Shown here piece by piece: positions 1 through 5,182 of a stretch of DNA of 9,207 bases; position 1 is the first letter of the stretch, and each line of letters starts with the position of its first letter. The stretch is from Candidatus Methanomethylophilaceae archaeon. Its GTDB lineage: Archaea > Thermoplasmatota > Thermoplasmata > Methanomassiliicoccales > Methanomethylophilaceae. Where the stretch lies: the NCBI GenBank assembly GCA_017455785.1, contig JAFSYZ010000213.1, positions 1-9,207 on the forward strand, given 5' to 3'. The notes below the pieces were generated by a model. That model searched no databases and had not been told where the DNA came from. It was given only the letters and a program-made list of their open reading frames with translations. The translations under genes were made by a program, and so were the position numbers.

Positions 1-63
1 AAGGTTATGCAGGAAAAGCGCGGGGCCTATCCCGACTTCATGAACGAGACCACTATTTATTAA
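1..63 (+). CDS. C-terminal end of an unidentified protein (partial)
   Basis: An open frame enters from the left edge and gives 20 residues, beginning KVMQEKRGAYPDF and ending in Tyr before a TAA stop. The stop lies 20 bases before the start of the mtxX-like gene on the same strand, so it is probably the preceding gene of the same operon. The tail is hydrophilic with no recognisable motif, so I do not assign a function. The short frame could in principle be chance, but its position directly before a tightly packed operon favours a real gene end. Confidence 0.6.
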   Translation, partial: KVMQEKRGAYPDFMNETTIY

Positions 64-83
64 GAGGACTGTCATAAGCAGGT

Positions 84-836
84 ATGATGTTCACCACCAG
101 GACTCTGTTGGAAGGCCACATACCGGAAGGTGTGAAGGTCGGCATAGGTTGCAGCGGCAAAACAGCCAAGGTAAGGGACAGTGTCAGAGGGATAGAGGGT
201 TTCGCTACTGTATACACCGATCCGGAGAGGCTGGTGGACGATCTCGTTACCGGAAAGATAGATGCGGCCGTTCGCGGTGACATGTCATCATCGATCCTTC
301 TGCCGATCTTGAAGAAGAAGATGGGTGTGGACGAACTGGAACGTGTCGTTCTCATGGAACCCATGAACAGGAAGCTCATCATGACTGCGCCCGTAGGGAT
401 AGACGAAGGGTGGACGGTGGAACAGAAGCACGACCTCGTCATTAGAAGTATTGATCTGATGAAGAGGATCGGCATGGGAACCAGGATAGCTATAATGTCT
501 GGGGGAAGAGAGGATGATGTCGGGAGGCATCCCGTAGTGGATAATACAATAAAGGATGCTCTCAAGCTCGTCGACATATTGAGGTCGGAAGGTTATGATG
601 CATATCATACCCAGATCCTTATCGAGGATGCTGTGGACGAGGCGGATCTGATCATCGCACCAGACGGTATATCGGGCAATCTGATCTTCAGGGCATTACA
701 TTTCATAGGCGGAGCGGCGGCATTGGGCGCTCCGATTATCAACATAGATAAGGTGTTCATAGACACCTCCCGTGCCAAGAATGATTACAAGGATTCGATC
801 GCATTGGCGATGAGACTTTCGGAGGGAAGGAAATGA
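84..836 (+). CDS. mtxX: MtxX family protein (methanogenesis marker protein 4)
   Basis: This 250-residue protein resembles the MtxX / methanogenesis marker 4 family, which is distantly related to the phosphate acetyl/butyryl transferase fold. Recognisable segments are a glycine-rich N-terminal strand (VGIGCSG, residues 19-25), DAAVRG (60-65), [12 protein letters not shown] (139-150) and DGISGNLIF (194-202). The family is largely restricted to methanogens; it was named as a possible methyltransferase subunit, but its reaction is not established. The last two match the style of the phosphotransacylase ligand-binding C-terminal half, which is inference. The start is ATG at 84, with a second ATG directly after at 87; a weak GAGGAC lies 14-20 bases upstream. 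The stop overlaps the queD start by 4 bases (ATGA), so translation of the two is probably coupled. Length appears complete. No membrane segment or signal peptide is seen, so it should be cytoplasmic. Confidence 0.82.
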   Translation: MMFTTRTLLEGHIPEGVKVGIGCSGKTAKVRDSVRGIEGFATVYTDPERLVDDLVTGKIDAAVRGDMSSSILLPILKKKMGVDELERVVLMEPMNRKLIMTAPVGIDEGWTVEQKHDLVIRSIDLMKRIGMGTRIAIMSGGREDDVGRHPVVDNTIKDALKLVDILRSEGYDAYHTQILIEDAVDEADLIIAPDGISGNLIFRALHFIGGAAALGAPIINIDKVFIDTSRAKNDYKDSIALAMRLSEGRK

Positions 837-1306
837 TATTGGAGATCGACGGTGACTACTCGGGGATAAAGTTCTCCGCATGTCACTTCATACCCAGACA
901 TGAGAAGTGTTCAAGACTGCACGGTCATTCGTACATATTGCGCCTGAGATTGGAAGGTGACATTGGTGACAACGGTATGGTGATGGACTTCGTGTCCCTG
1001 AAGAAGGAGCTCAGGTCCTATGCGGCGGAGTTCGATCACAGGACACTGCTTCCCGGGAGGTCCGAACTCGTCACACTTACCGAAACGGACGATTCCGTAG
1101 AAGCGGTTTGCGACGGCAAGAGGTACGTATTCCCCAAGATGGATGTCATCATCCTCGATGTCCCTACCACCACGGCGGAGGAGATGACCAAACTGATGGC
1201 GGAACGTATGGTGAAGAACATAGAATTCCCCAAGAACGTCCGTTCCGTATCCGTAGGATTGGACGAGGAGAGGGGACAGACAGCATGGTACAAGGTGGAA
1301 CTATGA
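833..1306 (+). CDS. queD: 6-carboxytetrahydropterin synthase (QueD)
   Basis: QueD converts dihydroneopterin triphosphate to 6-carboxy-5,6,7,8-tetrahydropterin, the second dedicated step of 7-deazaguanine synthesis. The 157-residue protein has the three zinc-binding histidines of the PTPS fold (H18 in FSACHF, H30 and H32 in LHGHSY). The nucleophilic C26 sits in the CxxxHGH spacing typical of QueD rather than that of true pyruvoyltetrahydropterin synthases. A catalytic Asp-His pair is at D68-H69, and a conserved Glu lies near the C terminus in the DEERGQTAW region. The ATG at 833 overlaps the mtxX stop, with a strong GGAGG at 821-825 inside mtxX. In turn its TGA overlaps the queC start at 1303-1306. 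In Euryarchaeota the product feeds archaeosine at tRNA position 15. The protein is somewhat longer than E. coli QueD, with extra residues in the middle (about 80-105). Confidence 0.93.
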   Translation: MILEIDGDYSGIKFSACHFIPRHEKCSRLHGHSYILRLRLEGDIGDNGMVMDFVSLKKELRSYAAEFDHRTLLPGRSELVTLTETDDSVEAVCDGKRYVFPKMDVIILDVPTTTAEEMTKLMAERMVKNIEFPKNVRSVSVGLDEERGQTAWYKVEL

Positions 1307-1977
1307 CCGGTAAGGCAGTCGTCCTCCTATCGGGCGGATTGGATTCCACCACCACATTGGCAAAGGCCATCGCCGACGGGAATGAGGTCATAGCGTTGAG
1401 TTTCAGATACGGTCAGAGACACAGCAAAGAATTAGTGGCCGCCAAGAATGTGGCCGATTTCTTCAAAGTGAAGCATGTGATAGTCGATATCGATCTGAGC
1501 ATGTTCCGTTCCGCACTCACGGACAAGAACATCGATGTTCCGGAGAACAGGGATGAGGAGCAGATGGGCTCCGATATACCTGTGACCTATGTCCCGGCAA
1601 GGAACATAATCATGTTGTCCGTCGCCGCCGGTCTGTGTGAATCCGTGGATGCGGACAAGATCTATATTGGTGCAAATTCCGTGGATTATTCGGGCTATCC
1701 CGATTGCCGTCCCGAGTTCTTCGCTGAATATGAGAAGATGATCAATATCGGTACGAAGGCGGGTGTGGAAGGTCATCCTATCAGGATAATGACTCCGATA
1801 CAGCATGCTACGAAGGCTGACATTGTCAGACTCGGTAAAAAGCTCGGTGCGCCCCTGCATCTGACATGGTCATGTTATGAGGGCGGGGAGAAGGCATGCG
1901 GTAAATGCGATTCCTGTCAGCTCCGTCTCAGAGGATTCGAGGAAGCCAGCTACAAGGATGAGATAGAGTACGAGTGA
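1303..1977 (+). CDS. queC: 7-cyano-7-deazaguanine synthase (QueC)
   Basis: QueC converts 7-carboxy-7-deazaguanine to preQ0 using ATP and ammonia. The 224-residue protein has the PP-loop motif SGGLDS at residues 10-15, the ALSFRYGQRH segment that follows it in this family, VPARN in the middle, and a C-terminal zinc site of four cysteines (C191, C199, C202, C205, the last three as CGKCDSC). The open frame extends upstream to 1108, but that part only reads queD out of frame. The true start is the ATG at 1303, which overlaps the queD stop and has GGTGGA just upstream (1295-1300); it places the PP-loop at the normal distance from the N terminus. The gene ends in tandem stops TGA TAG, immediately before queE. 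Cytoplasmic, acting between QueE and archaeosine tRNA-guanine transglycosylase, whose gene is not in the window. Confidence 0.95.
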   Translation: MTGKAVVLLSGGLDSTTTLAKAIADGNEVIALSFRYGQRHSKELVAAKNVADFFKVKHVIVDIDLSMFRSALTDKNIDVPENRDEEQMGSDIPVTYVPARNIIMLSVAAGLCESVDADKIYIGANSVDYSGYPDCRPEFFAEYEKMINIGTKAGVEGHPIRIMTPIQHATKADIVRLGKKLGAPLHLTWSCYEGGEKACGKCDSCQLRLRGFEEASYKDEIEYE

Positions 1978-1981
1978 TAGT

Positions 1982-2605
1982 ATGATGATCTCAGAGACTT
2001 TCAGGTCCATCCAGGGTGAAGGTAAGAGGATCGGCTGTCTGACATATTTCATCCGTACTGTCGGTTGCAACCTCAACTGTTCATGGTGCGACACACGTTA
2101 CGCCATGTCCGGTGGCAATGAGATGTCTGTCGAAGAACTGTGTGATCTCGTTAAAGATGACGATGAGATATGTTTCACAGGCGGTGAGCCCCTTCTTCAG
2201 AAAGATGCGATCGAGTTGATTGATAAGCTCTCATCGGCAGGGAAGACTGTGGTCATCGAGACCAACGGATCGATAGGTCTCTCTACAGTGCCAGATAGGG
2301 AGAACATCATCATTAGCATGGATATCAAATGCCCATCATCCGGGATGCAGGATAAGATGTGTTTCAAGAACATCGATCTGCTGAAAGCGAAGGATCAATT
2401 GAAGTTCGTCGTGGCCGATGAGACCGATCTGAACTATGCGGTTTCGATTTATGAGAAGTATTCACCGATATGTGAGGTCATATTCTCACCGGTCGGCGGT
2501 ATGGACATAGAGCCGTTGGCAGAGGAGATAATCGGTCGCAGGATGAAGGTCAGGGTGCTGCCCCAGCTGCATAAGATAATCTGGGGCAACAAGAAAGGGG
2601 TCTAA
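1982..2605 (+). CDS. queE: 7-carboxy-7-deazaguanine synthase, radical SAM (QueE)
   Basis: QueE is the radical SAM enzyme that contracts 6-carboxytetrahydropterin to 7-carboxy-7-deazaguanine. The 207-residue sequence starts with the family hallmark ETFRSIQGEG (residues 5-14). The [4Fe-4S] ligands are C29, C33 and C36 in CNLNCSWC, followed by a conserved aspartate (D37). TGGEP at 66-70 contributes to SAM binding, and the C terminus has the LPQLHKIIWG type ending seen in QueE. The cluster loop has the standard CX3CX2C spacing rather than the expanded version of some QueE proteins. The gene starts 4 bases after the queC stop, at ATG 1982 (a second ATG follows at 1985), with a weak GAGTG at 1972-1976. 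It is the last gene of the operon on this strand. Its TAA overlaps by 4 bases with the stop of the convergent gene. Confidence 0.94.
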   Translation: MMISETFRSIQGEGKRIGCLTYFIRTVGCNLNCSWCDTRYAMSGGNEMSVEELCDLVKDDDEICFTGGEPLLQKDAIELIDKLSSAGKTVVIETNGSIGLSTVPDRENIIISMDIKCPSSGMQDKMCFKNIDLLKAKDQLKFVVADETDLNYAVSIYEKYSPICEVIFSPVGGMDIEPLAEEIIGRRMKVRVLPQLHKIIWGNKKGV

Positions 2606-2943
2606 GCGAACTTCTTGTCCCTTTCGTATCTTCTTTTGAAGGCTTCCAGACATTCCTCTACAGTTCCTTCCTCATCGAAGGACACTTTGATGCCCGCCTT
2701 TGTAAGGATATCGTATCCGTGGGAACCTATCCCGCCGGTGATGACCGCATCAACCTTCAGTGATACAATTGCGTCGGCGACCTTCATACCTGCGCCGACA
2801 GCATCCACGAACTCGTTCTCGACCACTTCGTAATCGAATGTGTCGTAATCCACTATGAGGAAGAAGGGCGCGTGGCCGAAGTCATCGGCCACGTAGGACG
2901 ACAGATCGCCCCCTTCCGCAAGTACGCCTATCCTCATGTTCAT
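2602..2943 (-). CDS. NifX/NifB-like dinitrogenase iron-molybdenum cofactor family protein
   Basis: A 113-residue protein of the dinitrogenase Fe-Mo cofactor biosynthesis (NifX/NafY/NifB C-terminal) fold. Typical landmarks are the N-terminal strand MRIGVLAEGGD, the segment containing DDFGHAPFFLIVD (residues 20-32), the glycine-rich VITGGIGSHGYDIL (about 68-81), AGIKV, and the family-style ending TVEECLEAF. Small stand-alone members are common in non-diazotrophic archaea and are thought to bind or shuttle Fe-S or Mo-Fe-S clusters; no nitrogenase genes are visible here. The start overlaps the stop of the Mrp-like ATPase gene by ATGA, which argues for co-translation and a shared role in cluster handling. 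An alternative start is the Met at residue 3 (2937). The stop is TAG, the only TAG among the complete genes of the window. Specific cargo is unknown. Confidence 0.85.
   Translation of the reverse strand: MNMRIGVLAEGGDLSSYVADDFGHAPFFLIVDYDTFDYEVVENEFVDAVGAGMKVADAIVSLKVDAVITGGIGSHGYDILTKAGIKVSFDEEGTVEECLEAFKRRYERDKKFA
2871..2893 (-). other. Perfect 9-bp inverted repeat inside the NifX-like gene
   Basis: The arms CGTGGCCGA (2871-2879) and TCGGCCACG (2885-2893) are exact reverse complements separated by 5 bases. They can form a GC-rich hairpin about 50 bases into the small gene, just after the end of the Mrp-like gene. The bases encode part of the conserved DDFGHA motif (codons 17-25), so the repeat may be a by-product of coding. 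A regulatory role is only a possibility. Confidence 0.4.
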
Positions 2944-3752
2944 TCCACGGTCTTGATGATCTTGTCGACGATGGACTTGAACGCTTTGGCGGATTCACAA
3001 TCCGGGTCCTTTATGACGATGGGCATGCCCTCATCACCGGAATCGACGATCCCGGGCTCGATCGGGACCTTACCGAGGAACTGCATGTTGAAGTTCTTGG
3101 CTGTTGCAACTCCGCCTCCGGATTTGAAGATGTCAGTGATCTTTCCGCAGTGGGGACAGACGAATCCGCTCATGTTCTCAATCAATCCGATGATCGGGAT
3201 GCCGACCTGTGAGGAGAATGTGACTGTCTTCCTGCAGTCCATCAGTGAGACTTCCTGAGGTGTGGTGACCAATACCATTCCGTCCGCCTTGGGCATCAGC
3301 TGTGCGATGGATATCGCCTCATCTCCGGTTCCCGGAGGCATGTCGACGACCAGATAATCAAGGTCGCCCCACCTTACATCCTCGATGAACTGTCTTACGG
3401 CGGTCATCTTGACCGGTCCTCTCCAGATCACCGCGGCATCCTTGTTGGGGAGGAGGAACTCCATGGATATGACCTTCAATGATGGGGGTACCATAACGGG
3501 TATCAGAGCCTCATCTTCAACATCCAGCTGACCGTCCTCGATACCGAACATCTTGGGGATGTTGGGTCCTGTGATATCAACGTCCATGATACCGGTCTGA
3601 TATCCTTTCATGGACAATGCCATCGCAAGGTTGGAGGACACCGTGCTCTTACCTACACCTCCCTTTCCACTGATGACTATGATTATGTGTTTGATCTTCC
3701 CCAGACTCTCCTGGAGCTTGAAATCCTCAGCGCTTATCATCGGTTTTGCCAT
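2940..3752 (-). CDS. Mrp/NBP35-family P-loop ATPase, Fe-S cluster carrier (ApbC type)
   Basis: This 270-residue protein belongs to the Mrp/ApbC/NBP35 family of SIMIBI ATPases, which carry and transfer [4Fe-4S] clusters to apo-proteins in the cytoplasm. In order it has the deviant Walker A motif GKGGVGKST (residues 29-37), DVDITGPNIPKMFG (57-70), WRGP (110-113), the switch II/Walker B region DMPPGTGD (137-144), and the cluster-binding CPHC (C199, C202) within ENMSGFVCPHCG. It lacks the extra N-terminal cysteine cluster of eukaryotic Nbp35. The frame can be extended to a TTG at 3761, but I choose the ATG at 3752 because an AGGAT lies at a normal distance before it and would abut the TTG. It is the first gene of a two-gene unit with the NifX-like protein. 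The ATPase is complete and close to usual archaeal length. Confidence 0.93.
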   Translation of the reverse strand: MAKPMISAEDFKLQESLGKIKHIIIVISGKGGVGKSTVSSNLAMALSMKGYQTGIMDVDITGPNIPKMFGIEDGQLDVEDEALIPVMVPPSLKVISMEFLLPNKDAAVIWRGPVKMTAVRQFIEDVRWGDLDYLVVDMPPGTGDEAISIAQLMPKADGMVLVTTPQEVSLMDCRKTVTFSSQVGIPIIGLIENMSGFVCPHCGKITDIFKSGGGVATAKNFNMQFLGKVPIEPGIVDSGDEGMPIVIKDPDCESAKAFKSIVDKIIKTVE

Positions 3753-3778
3753 TGTAATCAATCCTGACTCGGATGTAA

Positions 3779-3793
3779 TCCAGATGTTCTGGA
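3779..3793. promoter_or_regulatory. Dyad TCCAGATGTTCTGGA in the divergent promoter region
   Basis: A perfect 6+3+6 inverted repeat lies 27 bases before the Mrp-like ATG, where transcription from the TATA-like box at 3804-3815 would be expected to begin. That is a natural place for a repressor operator. A dyad of this size is not rare by chance in 130 bases, so this is only a candidate. Confidence 0.3.
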
Positions 3794-3803
3794 ATCTACA
3801 CCC

Positions 3804-3815
3804 TTTTATTATATG
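3804..3815 (-). promoter_or_regulatory. TATA-like box for the Mrp-NifX unit (possibly bidirectional)
   Basis: The strongest A/T-rich element in the divergent gap reads CATATAATAAAA on the minus strand, preceded by AAA that could serve as a BRE. Its centre is about 57 bases before the Mrp ATG, giving a predicted 5' leader of about 30 bases. Read on the plus strand it is TTTTATTATATG and could equally serve the VOC gene, with a leader near 48 bases. The region 3753-3882 otherwise holds no gene that I can support. Confidence 0.5.
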
Positions 3816-3855
3816 TTTATCTAAACGGTTGTTAAGTGTGCTTCATAGTATTGTC

Positions 3856-3865
3856 TTTATCATAT
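3856..3865 (+). promoter_or_regulatory. TATA-like box directly before the VOC gene
   Basis: TTTATCATAT is centred about 23 bases before the ATG at 3883. Transcription from it would start at or near the A of the start codon, giving a leaderless message. This fits the absence of a good Shine-Dalgarno sequence before that ATG. The upstream box at 3804-3815 is the competing choice. Confidence 0.35.
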
Positions 3866-3882
3866 GGAATCCATGTAGCATC

Positions 3883-4269
3883 ATGCCTCTGGGGGATCCG
3901 CACGGCGGTAATTTCATCTACACGAACGAAGGATTACCGAAAGGAATCGTAGCTGTTTCCATACCTTCGAGGGATATCGACCGTTCTATACGTTTCTATA
4001 CGGAATTACTGAGGATGACCCTCAGGTCCAGGGATGATGAGACAGCGGTTCTGTCCGTCGGCAAGGACTTCATTATCCTTAGCAGGAATGATTCAGTAGG
4101 TATCGACACCGGATTGTACTTGAGCACCGAGAGCCCGTTCGATCTTCATAGGAGACTGATCGATGAAGGCGTCATCTTCGTCATGGATCCGAAACGCACT
4201 CCGTTGGGATTGATAACTTCGTTCAAGGACGATGACGGCAACATCATTCATGCCATCGAGATAGGGTGA
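3883..4269 (+). CDS. VOC (glyoxalase/bleomycin-resistance fold) family protein
   Basis: A 128-residue protein with one vicinal-oxygen-chelate domain. The opening strand and helix read VAVSIPSRDIDRSIRFYTELL (about residues 23-43), and the closing strand has the typical D-DGN---AIE pattern (E126). Single-domain VOC proteins dimerise and act as lyases, dioxygenases, isomerases or drug-binding proteins, so no substrate can be named. The position that often holds the first metal ligand (His or Gln before the VSIP strand) is Ala24, so it may not be a classical glyoxalase I. The frame is open upstream to 3610, but that part is antisense to the ATPase gene. ATG 3883 is the only ATG near the domain start. 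No good ribosome-binding site precedes it. A transporter gene follows after 4 bases, so the two are probably one operon. Confidence 0.8.
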   Translation: MPLGDPHGGNFIYTNEGLPKGIVAVSIPSRDIDRSIRFYTELLRMTLRSRDDETAVLSVGKDFIILSRNDSVGIDTGLYLSTESPFDLHRRLIDEGVIFVMDPKRTPLGLITSFKDDDGNIIHAIEIG

Positions 4270-4273
4270 ATGT

Positions 4274-5167
4274 ATGGATAAGCGTGCGGTGGAGCTCATA
4301 CTGGTAGCAGCTACCGCTTTCATGTCCGTATCGGCCATATTGGTCAGATTCTCAGAAGCCCCATCGATGGTACTTGTCTTCTACAGGATGCTATTCACAG
4401 CACTATTGATGTCCCCATTCATCCTGTGGAAGTATCGTTCGGAGATACGTTCGATATCGCGTCCGGATATGATGATGTGTGTCGCATCAGGGGTCATACT
4501 GGCACTTCACTTCTTCACATACTTCGAATCACTGAGGTACACATCCATCACCTCCAATCTGGTATTGGTGAACACATCCGCATTCTTCGTTGCCGTCATC
4601 TCGTTGATCGTGTTCAAGGAGAGGATGTCGTTCAAGGGTTGGCTGGCGATCCTGATAACGTTCATCGGTAGCTTCATAATATCCATGAGTGACCTGTCCT
4701 TCGGCGGCGATAACGCACTGTACGGTGATTTCCTTGCGATATTGGGTGCATTGTTCTTCTCGTTCTACGCCGTTATAGGGAGGAAGGAGAGGAGGGACAT
4801 CTCGGTGATGACCTATACCTTCATCATCTACTCCGTCGCGGCGCTGACATCTTTGATCCTCCTTCTCATATCAGGGGAGCGGGTGGTAGGTTACGAGGGC
4901 AAGGATTACCTATGTGCATTGGGCATGGCGGTGTTCTGCACACTGCTGGGTCATACGGTGTACAATTGGGGATTCAAGTACGTTACCGCTTCTTTCGTTT
5001 CAGTGGTCGCGTTGTCAGAGCCCATATTCGGTACGATCCTTGGCATATTGTTCTTTGGCGAGGTCCCCACCATGTATATCTTTATAGGGTCGATAGTTAC
5101 ACTGTTCGGAATGTATCTCTTCGCGATGAATGAGAACAGGATGGAAAATGATAAGGAAGGGGCCTGA
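4274..5167 (+). CDS. EamA/DMT-family transporter, ten-helix permease
   Basis: A 297-residue integral membrane protein of the drug/metabolite transporter superfamily. Two EamA repeats are visible: residues about 5-138 and about 150-285, each with five hydrophobic helices. Typical features include FYRML after the first helix, NLVLVNTSAFFVAVISLIVF with the following KERMSFKGW in repeat one, and the matching FVSVVALSEPIFGTILGILF with GEVPT in repeat two. Such proteins export amino acids, nucleosides or other small metabolites, and the substrate cannot be read from sequence. The start ATG at 4274 is preceded by AGGGTGA (4263-4269), which also contains the VOC stop, so translation is probably coupled. 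The C-terminal tail is short and charged. The gene ends inside a hairpin at 5157-5174. Confidence 0.9.
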   Translation: MDKRAVELILVAATAFMSVSAILVRFSEAPSMVLVFYRMLFTALLMSPFILWKYRSEIRSISRPDMMMCVASGVILALHFFTYFESLRYTSITSNLVLVNTSAFFVAVISLIVFKERMSFKGWLAILITFIGSFIISMSDLSFGGDNALYGDFLAILGALFFSFYAVIGRKERRDISVMTYTFIIYSVAALTSLILLLISGERVVGYEGKDYLCALGMAVFCTLLGHTVYNWGFKYVTASFVSVVALSEPIFGTILGILFFGEVPTMYIFIGSIVTLFGMYLFAMNENRMENDKEGA

Positions 5168-5174
5168 GCCCCTT
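5157..5174 (+). terminator. Hairpin terminator at the end of the VOC-transporter unit
   Basis: AAGGGGC and GCCCCTT form a perfect 7-bp stem with a 4-base loop (CTGA) that includes the transporter stop codon. On the plus strand it is followed by TGTTTC, a modest T-rich tail. The convergent symporter gene ends 9 bases further on, so the hairpin may serve both directions. Confidence 0.6.
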
Positions 5175-5182
5175 TGTTTCGA

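Noticed and set aside
84..577. Minus-strand frames opposite mtxX
   Set aside because: Composition is Ser/Thr/Pro-rich as expected for antisense frames, with no family resemblance, while the plus strand has recognisable MtxX motifs.
711..733. Inverted repeat GGAGCG...CGCTCC inside mtxX
   Set aside because: Six-base arms with an 11-base loop are expected by chance many times in 9 kb, and the site is in mid-gene with no boundary nearby.
1108..1302. An upstream extension of the queC frame by 65 codons
   Set aside because: It lies entirely within queD in another frame, its residues are not QueC-like, and the ATG at 1303 has a ribosome-binding site and gives the normal N terminus.
3753..3761. TTG start for the Mrp-like ATPase, three codons earlier
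   Set aside because: The AGGAT sequence would be almost touching the TTG, while it is well spaced for the ATG at 3752.
3610..3882. An upstream extension of the VOC frame by 91 codons
   Set aside because: It runs antisense through the Mrp-like gene and the promoter region, and the VOC domain begins only after the ATG at 3883.
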